From Marinobacter goseongensis (lineage in GTDB: Bacteria; Pseudomonadota; Gammaproteobacteria; Pseudomonadales; Oleiphilaceae): a stretch of 64,000 nucleotides of DNA. The notes under the pieces were generated by a model. That model made no database searches. It was not told the origin of the DNA and saw only the letters and a list, made by a program, of their open reading frames with translations. This document shows, piece by piece, positions 40,215 to 48,516 of the stretch. How positions within the stretch are numbered: the stretch's first letter is position 1; each line of letters starts with the position of its first letter. Position numbers and translations under genes: made by a program. Location: the NCBI RefSeq assembly GCF_023156235.1, contig NZ_JAKZAI010000003.1:186001-250000 (forward strand), written 5' to 3'.

Positions 40215-40243
40215 ATTATCAATTTAGAGGCGTGAATCGTCAA
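40215..40243 (-). promoter_or_regulatory. Promoter of the AraC-family regulator gene
   Basis: On the minus strand TTGACG (40243-40238) and GATAAT (40220-40215) are spaced by 17 bases. The direct repeat GTCAATT (plus strand 40211-40217 and 40239-40245) overlaps both elements and could be an autoregulatory operator. Confidence 0.6.
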
Positions 40244-40305
40244 TTCTTTCCAGCGGTTTCCGGCAAAAATGGTTTCACGACACAACACAACGAGCGGAAC
40301 TGACC

Positions 40306-41268
40306 ATGGCCCTGTACGACATGATGCTGACGGTGCTGGAACGCAGCGGCCTGCTGCCCCTCTGGGAAGCCGTCGCGCCCTGGCTGGCGCTGGACGAACG
40401 ACAACTGATCTTTATGGTGGCCACTCCGGTGTTTATCGGCGTCGCGCTATGGGAATACCTGAGGATACGCCACGACCCGGCCCTGATGGATACCCGTGAG
40501 GCGGTGCGCAATTTCGCCCTTGGCGCGGGCTACCAGGTCACCGAACTGTTGTTCGCCGGTATCATCGCCTTCCCACTTTACGCCCTGTGCTATCACTATC
40601 GGCTGTTTGAGCTTGAACTGAGCTGGCTGACGGCGGCTCTCACCTTCGTGGCTGTGGATTTCTGCTTCTACTGGATGCATCGGGCGAGCCACCGCATGCG
40701 CTGGTTCTGGGCCGCCCACGTGGTGCATCACTCATCCGAGCGAATGAATTTTTCCACCGCGATGCGGCAGAATGCCACCAACATCTTCAATGGCGGCTGG
40801 CTGTTTTACCTGCCGCTGGCACTGATCGGCCTCAACCCGGTGTGGATCGGCGTCGCTTACGCGCTGTCTCTGGTGTACCAGTTTTTCATCCACACCACGC
40901 TGGTCAAACGCCTGCCGGCCTGGGTCGAGGCGGTGTTCAACACCCCGAGCCACCATCGCGTGCACCACGGCCGCAACCCGGGATATATCGACCGCAATTA
41001 CGGCGGCACGCTCATCGTCTGGGACCGGATGTTTGGCAGCTTTGCTGAAGAAGATGTCAATCATCCCCCGGAATACGGCATTACCCGCCCGGTGCACTCC
41101 CACAATCTGCTGGTGCTTTGGACCCACGAATACGTCGATCTGTTCAGGGCCATGGCGCGACCCGGCCGGATCGGTGCCCGCCTTCAGCACCTGTGGCAGC
41201 CACCGGAGTGGGAGCGTTCCGAAACCAGCGGGGATTCGCTAGACTGCGCCACTGACAACAAAAAATGA
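40306..41268 (+). CDS. Sterol desaturase / fatty-acid hydroxylase family membrane enzyme
   Basis: A 320-residue di-iron membrane enzyme with four or more hydrophobic segments. The histidine clusters are HRASH and HVVHH in YWMHRASHRMRWFWAAHVVHHSS, and HRVHHGRN further on, the tripartite signature of the superfamily. It hydroxylates or desaturates a lipid with O2; the substrate is unknown. It is divergent from the AraC regulator, and a monoacylglycerol-lipase-like gene follows 13 bases later, so a small lipid-modifying unit is plausible. Confidence 0.88.
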   Translation: MALYDMMLTVLERSGLLPLWEAVAPWLALDERQLIFMVATPVFIGVALWEYLRIRHDPALMDTREAVRNFALGAGYQVTELLFAGIIAFPLYALCYHYRLFELELSWLTAALTFVAVDFCFYWMHRASHRMRWFWAAHVVHHSSERMNFSTAMRQNATNIFNGGWLFYLPLALIGLNPVWIGVAYALSLVYQFFIHTTLVKRLPAWVEAVFNTPSHHRVHHGRNPGYIDRNYGGTLIVWDRMFGSFAEEDVNHPPEYGITRPVHSHNLLVLWTHEYVDLFRAMARPGRIGARLQHLWQPPEWERSETSGDSLDCATDNKK

Positions 41269-41281
41269 TAAGGAGATCACC

Positions 41282-42190
41282 ATGCCGGAGCAGTCCGCCA
41301 GCCTGAGCGCCCCCGATGGCCACCGGATCCACGTTAACGCCTTCGAGCCCGCCGACCCGGGCGTCACTCTGGTGATTGCCCATGGCATGGCGGAGCACAG
41401 CGGCCGATACACGCCCTTCGCCCGCTGGCTGAGCGAGCGCGGCGTCGCCGTATTCACTTACGATCATCGCGGCCACGGCGGCCACTGCCCGTCCGCTGAT
41501 CTGGGGCACTACGCCGACGATCACGGCTGGCAGAAGGTAACCGACGACCTGGGACTGGTCATCCAGCATGCCCGCGCATGCCACCCGGACCGCCCACTGG
41601 CGCTGCTGGGCCACAGCATGGGCTCGTTCATCGCCCAGAGCCATGCACAGAGCCAGGGCACCGGCATCGACACGCTGATACTCAGCGCCACCAACCGCAT
41701 TCACCGTCCCCATTTGCAGGCCTCGAAAGCCCTGATCGCGTCCATCGCCACCTGCTACGGCAAACGTCACCGCAGCCAGACCGTTGCGCGAATGACCTTT
41801 GGCAAGTTCAACCGCCTGTTCCAACCCAACCGCACCGCATGCGACTGGCTGAGCCGTGACCCGGAGCAGGTCGACCGTTACGCCAGCGACCCGCTGTGCG
41901 GCTTCCCGTGCACCACCGGGTTATGGCTGGATTTCATCGGGGGCATGCTGTCGATCAATCCACAGACGTGGCGCCACGACCTGCCGGTGCGGATGATCGC
42001 CGGTGACTGTGACCCGGTGGGGGAAATGGGCAAGGGCATACAGCGCCATTGCACTGCCCTGCAACGGGCGGGGTTGAGGGATGCCACCCTGACGCTGTTC
42101 GCGGGTGGCCGACACGAAATGCTCAACGAGACCAACGCCAGTGAGGTCTGGCAGACGGTCTATCAGGCCCTGCCTCTGTACGCGCGATAA
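41282..42190 (+). CDS. Monoacylglycerol lipase-like alpha/beta hydrolase
   Basis: A 302-residue alpha/beta hydrolase. HGMAEHSGRYTPFARWL gives the oxyanion region, nucleophile Ser lies in LLGHSMGSFIAQ, Asp in AGDCDPVGEMG and His in GGRHEMLNETN. These match lysophospholipase/monoacylglycerol lipase relatives (PldB-like). AAGGAG precedes the ATG. It shares an operon with the upstream fatty-acid-hydroxylase-like gene. Confidence 0.85.
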   Translation: MPEQSASLSAPDGHRIHVNAFEPADPGVTLVIAHGMAEHSGRYTPFARWLSERGVAVFTYDHRGHGGHCPSADLGHYADDHGWQKVTDDLGLVIQHARACHPDRPLALLGHSMGSFIAQSHAQSQGTGIDTLILSATNRIHRPHLQASKALIASIATCYGKRHRSQTVARMTFGKFNRLFQPNRTACDWLSRDPEQVDRYASDPLCGFPCTTGLWLDFIGGMLSINPQTWRHDLPVRMIAGDCDPVGEMGKGIQRHCTALQRAGLRDATLTLFAGGRHEMLNETNASEVWQTVYQALPLYAR

Positions 42191-42199
42191 CCGGTTACC

Positions 42200-42233
42200 G
42201 ACTGTCAGACCATTTTACATATCCCTCACTGAC
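42200..42233. repeat. Inverted repeat after the hydrolase gene
   Basis: CTGTCAG (42200-42206) and CTGACAG (42227-42233) are separated by 20 bases. It lies 9 bases after the stop codon; no T run follows, so a terminator role is doubtful. Confidence 0.35.
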
Positions 42234-42362
42234 AGGGTCGGACCGACGTCTTCCGAAGATTCCCAAGATATTGACCGGCCTCCAATAAGCACGACCGGGA
42301 CTGACATTTGCTACCCGTGGCAACGCATGAAATGCATTCACTATGACACGGAGACGTTACAC

Positions 42363-43286
42363 ATGCGTTTGAGCAAAACATCCCGCTTGATTCCCCAGAC
42401 ACTTGCCATGGCCGGTTTGCTGTTTGGCGGCTCTGCCGTTGCGGCACCCATTGTGATGGAAGGCGATTTCGTCCGCACGGCGGTCAGCGATAACGGCACA
42501 CTCGGCGCCGGCGGCAGCGCCGACCCCGGTATCATGCATGACCCCACCGGCTCCCGCAGCTGGGGACCGGAAGACTATCTGACACCCGGCACCCCCTGGG
42601 AATGGTTCGGGGTAAAATCCACCCAGACCGGCACTGTTGGCAACAACAACTCCGGCTACCCCAACCAGATCTCGACACTGGCTGGCCCGGTCGATCTCTC
42701 GGGCGGCAGCTTCGACAACCAGGTGGGTTGGGAAGGCCAGTACGGCAGCTGGTTCACCATCAGCCATAACTATTCCTTCAACGACAGTTATGAGCGCGTG
42801 GACGTCCTGACCACCATCACTGCCCTGCAGGACCTGACCGACGTCAAGTTCGTGCGTGCGATTGACCCGGATCCGGACGTGAACTCCTACGGTTCCTACG
42901 ACACCATCAATACCCGGGGTGTCACTGGCGTGGCGGCAGAGGATTTCGTCAATTCCCAGGGCGCCAGCACCGGCTTGACACTGGGCCTCTACACCCAATC
43001 AGACACTGTCCACAACACTGCGGTATCGGCGCCATGGTCAACCGATCCGGATGCCTACCTTACCGGCACCAACGACGGTAATGGCGACTATGCCATCGGC
43101 CTGGCCTTCGACATTGGCTCGCTGTTCTCCGGAGAGCTGATCAACCTGAGCTACTCCTACGTGATGGGCGAAACCCTGGACACCGTTGACCTGCCCGTCA
43201 ACGAGGTTCCGGAGCCCGGCACCCTGGCACTGCTGGGCCTCGGCCTGACCGGTGTCTGCCTGGCACGTCGCCGCAAGCACGCCTGA
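42363..43286 (+). CDS. PEP-CTERM sorting-domain exported protein
   Basis: A 307-residue secreted protein with a signal peptide (IPQTLAMAGLLFGGSAVAA) and a C-terminal PEP-CTERM signal: VPEPGTLALLGLGLTG followed by the basic tail ARRRKHA. Proteins of this kind are cut and anchored by an exosortase (EpsH/XrtA type) as part of extracellular polymer production. The body is Gly/Ser/Asp rich with no recognised catalytic motif. No exosortase or PrsK/PrsR gene is in the window. A 22-base gap to the next gene is not present; a hairpin follows at 43295. Confidence 0.88.
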   Translation: MRLSKTSRLIPQTLAMAGLLFGGSAVAAPIVMEGDFVRTAVSDNGTLGAGGSADPGIMHDPTGSRSWGPEDYLTPGTPWEWFGVKSTQTGTVGNNNSGYPNQISTLAGPVDLSGGSFDNQVGWEGQYGSWFTISHNYSFNDSYERVDVLTTITALQDLTDVKFVRAIDPDPDVNSYGSYDTINTRGVTGVAAEDFVNSQGASTGLTLGLYTQSDTVHNTAVSAPWSTDPDAYLTGTNDGNGDYAIGLAFDIGSLFSGELINLSYSYVMGETLDTVDLPVNEVPEPGTLALLGLGLTGVCLARRRKHA

Positions 43287-43294
43287 AGCTGTTC

Positions 43295-43318
43295 GGCCCG
43301 CGGTGACCACCGCGGGCC
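43295..43318. terminator. Perfect 11-bp GC-rich hairpin after the PEP-CTERM gene
   Basis: GGCCCGCGGTG pairs with CACCGCGGGCC with almost no loop (about four bases when relaxed). It is 8 bases after the stop codon; no T tract follows. Confidence 0.55.
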
Positions 43319-43426
43319 CCGCTGCGTGTCCCGCCCAACAATCTGGCCCGCTCAGCACGAGCGCACGCCCCCCTGTCCCGTTAACCTGATGCCCTGAAAC
43401 CGAATTCAACGCATCAGGAGTAAACC

Positions 43427-44311
43427 ATGGCGACACAGCAACACTGGGTGAACAGCAACGGGGTCAATCTGTACGTGACCACCGAAGGCTCGTCCGATGC
43501 CCCGCCACTGGTTCTGGTCCATGGCTACCCGGACAACCACACCGTCTGGGACAAGGTCACCGCCCAATTGGTCGACCGCTATTTCGTCATCCGCTACGAC
43601 GTGCGTGGTGCCGGTCGTTCGGACAAACCTCCGCGCACCCGGGATTACCGCATGAGCCACCTGGCGGAGGATCTCACTGCCGTGGTCAATGCGGTGATTG
43701 CGGATCGGCCGTTCCATCTCGCTGCCCATGACTGGGGCTCGATCCAGAGCTGGGAATCCGTCACCCACGGTCCGCTGAAGCCACACATTCTGTCTTACAC
43801 CAGCATATCCGGCCCCTGCCTGGACCATGTCGCGTTCTGGCTGAGAAACAACGTCACCCGCCTTCGCGAGGGGGGCACCCGCAAGGTGCTCGGCCAACTG
43901 GCGAGCTCTTGGTATGTGGCCATGTTCCAGCTGCCGTTGCTGCCGGAAACCGCATGGCGCGCGGGTCTCGACCGGCTATGGCCGAACTATCTGCGCAAGC
44001 GGGAACAGGTGAGCGAAGCAGACTTCAGTCACTTCCAGCGCAATGACGGTCGCTACGGGGTGAAACTGTACCGGGCCAATTTCCTGCCGCGCCTGTTGCG
44101 ACCGGAGCCCAGGCAGGCAGACTGCCCGGTTCAGCTGATTGTGCCGAAGCAGGACAATTACGTGGGGGAGCAGTTATTCGAGGATCTGGGAAAATGGACC
44201 GGCAAGCTCAGTCGCAAGGACATCGATGCGCCTCACTGGGTACTGCTGACCCAGCCGGATACCATTGCCGGCTGGATCGACGGATTTGCCCGGCAGTCCG
44301 CTCGCACCTGA
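43427..44311 (+). CDS. Epoxide hydrolase-like alpha/beta hydrolase
   Basis: A 294-residue alpha/beta hydrolase in which the nucleophile position is Asp (LAAHDWGSIQSWE), as in epoxide hydrolases and haloalkane dehalogenases, not Ser. The oxyanion motif is HGYPDNHTVWD and the likely base is His in DAPHWVLLTQPDTI. An epoxide or halide substrate cannot be chosen from sequence. ATG follows AGGAG. It ends 29 bases before the convergent vfr gene. Confidence 0.83.
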   Translation: MATQQHWVNSNGVNLYVTTEGSSDAPPLVLVHGYPDNHTVWDKVTAQLVDRYFVIRYDVRGAGRSDKPPRTRDYRMSHLAEDLTAVVNAVIADRPFHLAAHDWGSIQSWESVTHGPLKPHILSYTSISGPCLDHVAFWLRNNVTRLREGGTRKVLGQLASSWYVAMFQLPLLPETAWRAGLDRLWPNYLRKREQVSEADFSHFQRNDGRYGVKLYRANFLPRLLRPEPRQADCPVQLIVPKQDNYVGEQLFEDLGKWTGKLSRKDIDAPHWVLLTQPDTIAGWIDGFARQSART

Positions 44312-44340
44312 GGCTGCGGGCATCAGGCCGTGCCTGAGCG

Positions 44341-44994
44341 TCACCGGGTGCCGTAGACCACCATGGTCTTGCCCTTGACCCGCACCAGCCCCTGATCTTC
44401 CAGGGTTTTCAGTACGCGACCCACCATTTCCCGGGAGCAACCGACAATGCGTCCGATTTCCTGGCGGGTGATCTTGATCTGCATGCCGTCGGGATGGGTC
44501 ATTGCGTCCGGTTCCTTGCACAGGTCAAGTAACGTGCGCGCCACCCGGCCGGTCACATCGAGGAACGCCAGGTCACCCACCTTACGGGTGGTCTGGCGCA
44601 GGCGGGACGCCATCTGTTCGCCGATGAAGTACAGCACCCGAGGGTCCTGCTGGGCAATCTCGCGGAACTTGGTATAGCTGATCTCGGCGACTTCGCACTC
44701 GGTTTTGGCCTTTACCCAGGCACTGCGGGAATCCATGTTGTCGAACAGGCCCATCTCGCCGAAAAAATCTCCGGCGTTCAGGTAGGCCATGATCATTTCG
44801 CGCCCATCGTCATCTTCGATGATGACGGTGACCGACCCCTTGACGATATAAAACAGCGAATCGCTTTTGTCACCCGCGTAAATCATGGTGCTCTTGGCGG
44901 GGTAACGCCGGCGGTGACATTGCGAAAGGAAGTAATCCAGATGCTTGGTTTTCTGCTCAACCGGCTTGACGATAGTGGCCATAGTGCGAGTCAT
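44341..44994 (-). CDS. vfr: Cyclic-AMP receptor protein (Vfr type)
   Basis: A 217-residue CRP/FNR regulator very close to Pseudomonas Vfr. The cAMP-binding domain has [22 protein letters not shown] with the Glu and Arg-Ser contacts. The DNA-binding helix [28 protein letters not shown] is nearly that of enterobacterial CRP. Vfr controls virulence, type IV pili and quorum genes in Pseudomonas; here it probably governs cAMP-dependent functions. Two in-frame ATGs (44994 and 44982) exist; GAGGAGG is close to the first and far from the second, so the start is unsettled. The divergent neighbour is an OsmC gene, as with enterobacterial crp and yhfA. Confidence 0.94.
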   Translation of the reverse strand: MTRTMATIVKPVEQKTKHLDYFLSQCHRRRYPAKSTMIYAGDKSDSLFYIVKGSVTVIIEDDDGREMIMAYLNAGDFFGEMGLFDNMDSRSAWVKAKTECEVAEISYTKFREIAQQDPRVLYFIGEQMASRLRQTTRKVGDLAFLDVTGRVARTLLDLCKEPDAMTHPDGMQIKITRQEIGRIVGCSREMVGRVLKTLEDQGLVRVKGKTMVVYGTR

Positions 44995-45062
44995 GCCTCC
45001 TCAAATACTGGCGGATCCCGATGATTGTTATATACCCCGCTTTCCGTGCGGGTTTATTCATT

Positions 45063-45092
45063 TTTATACATAATCAGCGCAACTTATAACAA
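45063..45092 (-). promoter_or_regulatory. Candidate vfr promoter
   Basis: On the minus strand TTGTTA (45092-45087) and TATAAA (45068-45063) are spaced by 18 bases, about 70 bases upstream of the vfr start. A short CCCGC/GCGGG stem lies between the promoter and the gene. Confidence 0.4.
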
Positions 45093-45211
45093 GAAGGCCC
45101 GGTTTCGGCAACCTGAAAGCGTAGTGATCACCACCGGCTGGCGGCTGCCGCGGCACCAGCCGATGTGCTAGCATCACGCCCAGATCCCCTTGTACTGCGG
45201 AGCACTTCGCC

Positions 45212-45634
45212 ATGAAAGCAACCATAGACTGGGCCGGCAACGCCAGCTTCACAGCCACCAGCGGCACCGGACACACGGTTCAGATGGACGGCCCGCCCGA
45301 TCACGGCGGCGAAAATCTCGGGCCCCGGCCCATGGAGCTGCTGTTGATGGGCCTGGGCGGCTGCTCATCCTTTGACGTTATGAGTATTCTCAAGAAAAGC
45401 CGGCAGGATGTGACCGCATGCCACGCCGAGCTCGAGGCCGAACGCGCCGACGCCATTCCCGCAGTGTTTACCCGCATTCATCTGCACTTTGTGGTGACCG
45501 GTCACAAGTTGAAAGAGGGGCAGGTCAAACGCGCCGTCAGCCTGTCTGCGGAAAAATACTGCTCAGCATCCATAATGCTTGAAAAGGCCGGCGTCGAGAT
45601 CACTCACAGCCATGAGGTCCGCGAGGCGGAATAG
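45212..45634 (+). CDS. OsmC family protein (YhfA-like)
   Basis: A 140-residue OsmC/Ohr-fold protein. The two conserved cysteines appear in [14 protein letters not shown] (about residue 51) and [14 protein letters not shown] (about 113), suggesting a thiol-dependent peroxidase. YhfA also sits beside crp in Escherichia coli, so this gene pair is conserved. Start ATG is at 45212, 28 bases after a GATGTGCTAGC stretch; no strong ribosome site is seen. Confidence 0.88.
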   Translation: MKATIDWAGNASFTATSGTGHTVQMDGPPDHGGENLGPRPMELLLMGLGGCSSFDVMSILKKSRQDVTACHAELEAERADAIPAVFTRIHLHFVVTGHKLKEGQVKRAVSLSAEKYCSASIMLEKAGVEITHSHEVREAE

Positions 45635-45778
45635 CCGGCGGCAGCCACCGAAACCCGGTTACCAAAAGTTGGTTGCACAGACTACCCAACGTCATTCGCG
45701 GTGTGCATAATACGCACCCTTCTCCGCCGGTCTGCGCAAATGGTGAACAACCCGGTCAGTTATCGGTGGCGGCCTCAG

Positions 45779-45802
45779 CAGAATGCCCTGTCAGGCATTC
45801 TG
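45779..45802 (+). promoter_or_regulatory. 9-bp hairpin in the speD 5' region
   Basis: CAGAATGCC and GGCATTCTG are exact complements around CTGTCA, ending 35 bases before the speD start. It has no T tract, so it is not an obvious terminator of the osmC gene; it may be a stem in the speD mRNA leader. Confidence 0.5.
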
Positions 45803-45837
45803 TAGTCATTCATCTCCATCATTCGGAGGGGCTGAGC

Positions 45838-46632
45838 ATGGAATCAAAACTCCAGCTGCACGGTTTCAACAACCTGACCAAATCCCTGAGCTTCAATATC
45901 TACGATATCTGTTATGCGCAGACTGAAGAACAGCGTGAAGCCTACATCGACTACATCGACGAGATGTACAACGCCGAGCGACTGACCCAGATTCTCAGCG
46001 ATGTGGTCAAGATCATCGGCGCTAACATTCTCAACATTGCCCGCCAGGACTACGAGCCCCACGGCGCGTCGGTGACCATGCTGATTGCCGAGCATGAACT
46101 CACCAGTGGCGAGGAGCCGGACAACGAGGAATCCCCGGGGCCGCTGCCGGACACCATCGTGGCGCACCTGGACAAGAGCCACGTCACCGTGCACACCTAC
46201 CCGGAAAGCCATCCCCATGATGGTGTCAGTACCTTCCGCGCCGATATCGACGTATCCACCTGTGGCCTGATCTCGCCGCTGAAGGTGCTGAACTACCTGA
46301 TCCACAGCTTCGATTCCGATGTGGTCACTGTGGACTACCGGGTCCGGGGTTTCACCCGCGATGTGGATGGCACCAAGCACTACATCGATCACGACATCAA
46401 CTCGATTCAGAACTACCTGACCGAAGACACCCAGAACGCCTATCAGATGATTGACGTCAATGTGTACCAGGAAAACCTGTTCCACACCAAGATGATGCTG
46501 AAGAACTTCAAACTCGACAACTACGTGTTCGGCGTCAACGCCAGCGACCTCGACCCGGGTGAAGCCCAGTCCATCGAAGATCGCCTGCGCCGTGAGATGC
46601 TGGAGATCTTCTACTCCCGCAACGTGGAATGA
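45838..46632 (+). CDS. speD: S-adenosylmethionine decarboxylase proenzyme
   Basis: Makes decarboxylated SAM, the aminopropyl donor for spermidine. The 264-residue class 1A proenzyme self-cleaves at a Lys-Ser bond ([20 protein letters not shown]), producing a pyruvoyl cofactor; the catalytic Cys is in [10 protein letters not shown]. Length and sequence match the E. coli type. The start ATG at 45838 follows GGAGG; the frame upstream has no relatives. A clear terminator follows. A spermidine synthase gene is not in the window. Confidence 0.96.
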   Translation: MESKLQLHGFNNLTKSLSFNIYDICYAQTEEQREAYIDYIDEMYNAERLTQILSDVVKIIGANILNIARQDYEPHGASVTMLIAEHELTSGEEPDNEESPGPLPDTIVAHLDKSHVTVHTYPESHPHDGVSTFRADIDVSTCGLISPLKVLNYLIHSFDSDVVTVDYRVRGFTRDVDGTKHYIDHDINSIQNYLTEDTQNAYQMIDVNVYQENLFHTKMMLKNFKLDNYVFGVNASDLDPGEAQSIEDRLRREMLEIFYSRNVE

Positions 46633-46642
46633 GCCCCGTCGC

Positions 46643-46680
46643 GACCGGCGGCACCCCGCCGCCGGTCATTCAGTTTTTTT
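46643..46680 (+). terminator. Rho-independent terminator of speD
   Basis: GACCGGCGGC and GCCGCCGGTC form a perfect 10-bp stem with loop ACCCC, followed by ATTCAG and a run of seven T. It starts 11 bases after the speD stop. Confidence 0.9.
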
Positions 46681-46762
46681 GATGTCCCACTCCGAAAATC
46701 TCCGTTTTCTTCCCGACAGCCTCCGGCGTTTAATAGCATGATAGCCACGCAAGGAGGACACC

Positions 46763-47620
46763 ATGACTTTACGAGCCGTCAAGCAAACCATCCCCGCTCT
46801 GGAAACCTCCGATGGTGCCGGCGTGAAAATCAAACGGTCCATCGGTCAACATCAGAACATTCGCCTGGATCCGTTCCTGATGCTCGACGAATTCGGTTCC
46901 GATCAACCCCAGGATTATATTGCCGGGTTTCCCTCGCACCCGCACCGGGGCTTCGAGACCGTAACCTACATGATAGAAGGCCACATGCTTCACGAGGATC
47001 ACCTGGGCAACCGGGGCAACCTCAGGAACGGCGGCGTGCAGTGGATGACCGCCGGGCGCGGCATTGTGCATTCGGAAATGCCCCAGCAGGAATCCGGTCG
47101 CATGCGCGGCTTCCAGCTCTGGCTCAACCTGCCGGCGGCCGAGAAAATGAAGCCCGCCGGCTACCGCGATCTGCAACCGGAAGACATCCCCGAGGTACCG
47201 CTTAAGGGGGGTCGACTGAAACTGATTGCCGGTGAGGTTGCCATTGATGGCATCAACCGGGCCGGTGCTGTGACCGGTGGCAGCACCCGCCCGCTCTACA
47301 TCGATATCCAGCTGGAGCCTGAGAGCGCTGTTTCACTCCCGGTTGATGAGGAACTGGACGGCCTGCTGTACCTCTACGAAGGCAGCGCCGGGCTGCGCCA
47401 CGGCGAGCACCCGGAGGCACTCACCCCGAGCGCAGCCAGCATCCTCGGAAGCGGCAACGAGATCCGGCTGGAAGCCGGCAGGGCGGGCGCGCGTCTGCTG
47501 TTGATTGCCGGCAGGCCGATCAACGAACCGGTAGTTCAGTACGGCCCGTTCGTCATGAACAGCCGCGCGGAGATCGAGCAGACGCTACGGGATTACCGGG
47601 ACGGACGCCTGACAGCCTGA
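46763..47620 (+). CDS. Pirin family protein
   Basis: A 285-residue bicupin. The iron ligands are visible in the N-terminal domain: PSHPHRGFETVTYMIEG and the GRGIVHSEMP block. The C-terminal pirin domain with DIQLEPESAVSLPVDEE and GRPINEPVVQYGPFVMN is complete. Bacterial pirins act as quercetinases or bind metabolic enzymes; a precise role cannot be read. AAGGAGG precedes the ATG. Confidence 0.92.
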   Translation: MTLRAVKQTIPALETSDGAGVKIKRSIGQHQNIRLDPFLMLDEFGSDQPQDYIAGFPSHPHRGFETVTYMIEGHMLHEDHLGNRGNLRNGGVQWMTAGRGIVHSEMPQQESGRMRGFQLWLNLPAAEKMKPAGYRDLQPEDIPEVPLKGGRLKLIAGEVAIDGINRAGAVTGGSTRPLYIDIQLEPESAVSLPVDEELDGLLYLYEGSAGLRHGEHPEALTPSAASILGSGNEIRLEAGRAGARLLLIAGRPINEPVVQYGPFVMNSRAEIEQTLRDYRDGRLTA

Positions 47621-47630
47621 GGGCGACCAA

Positions 47631-48497
47631 TCACGCGAAGGGTTTTTGCGCCATCAATCGCAACACCATGGGTCTCAGGATGAGATCCATGGCCAGCCCC
47701 AGCTTGGTACCGGGGATCACCAGAGTGTCGTGACGGGACACACTGCTGCCGGCAATCATCTGCAGCAGATACGGAAAGTCGATTTCCGACGCCTCGCGGA
47801 AGCGGATCACCACCATGCTCTCATCTTCGGTGGGCACGTCCCGAACCACGAACGGGTTGGAGGTGTCGACCAGCGGCACCCGCTGGAAGTTGATGTGGGT
47901 CTGGGCGAACTGAGGCACGATGTCATGCACGTAGTCGTCCATGCGGTTGATGATGGTCTCCACCACGGCTTCCTGGGAATAGCCTCGCTTGTTGGTATCC
48001 CGGTGAATTTTCTGGATCCACTCCAGATTCACGATGGGCACCACACCGATCAGCAGGTCCACGTACTGGGCAATATTGTAGGTGTCGCTGACCACACCTC
48101 CGTGCAGCCCTTCATAGAACAACAGGTCCGTATCCGCCGGCAGCGGCCCCCAGGGCGTAAAAGTACCCGGCTTGTGGCCCGCTGACCGCAGTGCCTGGTC
48201 TTCATCGTGCACGTACTGGCGATACTGACCGTTGCCGGTGTGGCCGTAGTCGTAGAACAGGGCCTCAAGCTTTTCGATATGATTGGCGGCCAGCGCGAAA
48301 TGGTTGCGCTCACCAAACTGACCCTTCGCGGCCAGGCGGGCCATCTGCTCGCGGGTGTAACGGTGAAAACTGTCGCCACTGACCATGGCGGCGTGCAGCC
48401 CTTCACTGGCAAACATGCGGCTGAAAATCTGGCCGGTGGTCGTGGTGCCCGCGCCCGAGGACCCGGTCACCGCAATAACGGGATGGCGTTTTGACAT
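47631..48497 (-). CDS. prkB: Phosphoribulokinase-family protein (PrkB type)
   Basis: A 288-residue P-loop kinase of the proteobacterial PRK family. The Walker A is GSSGAGTTTT (about 12-21), followed by MVSGDSFHRY and the long ALFYDYGHTGNGQYRQYVHDEDQA. It matches PrkB, which in E. coli lies with yhfA and crp; the same three genes fall within 4 kb here. No RuBisCO or other Calvin genes are near, so carbon fixation is not implied; the true substrate is unclear. Confidence 0.88.
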   Translation of the reverse strand: MSKRHPVIAVTGSSGAGTTTTGQIFSRMFASEGLHAAMVSGDSFHRYTREQMARLAAKGQFGERNHFALAANHIEKLEALFYDYGHTGNGQYRQYVHDEDQALRSAGHKPGTFTPWGPLPADTDLLFYEGLHGGVVSDTYNIAQYVDLLIGVVPIVNLEWIQKIHRDTNKRGYSQEAVVETIINRMDDYVHDIVPQFAQTHINFQRVPLVDTSNPFVVRDVPTEDESMVVIRFREASEIDFPYLLQMIAGSSVSRHDTLVIPGTKLGLAMDLILRPMVLRLMAQKPFA

Positions 48498-48516
48498 GGC
48501 AAACAGAGCTCAGAAG

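Noticed and set aside
42280-42340. Sigma-54 promoter (PrsR-type) ahead of the PEP-CTERM gene
   Set aside because: The GG and GC elements found are 13 bases apart instead of the required 10, so the match fails.
45121-45140. CRP/Vfr binding site around GTGATCAC upstream of vfr
   Set aside because: The TGTGA-N6-TCACA spacing is not met; it is only a short palindrome.
47631-48497. Calvin-cycle carbon fixation suggested by phosphoribulokinase plus rpe and gph
   Set aside because: No RuBisCO or other Calvin genes are in the window; the kinase is of the PrkB type found beside crp in heterotrophs, and rpe/gph are general housekeeping genes.
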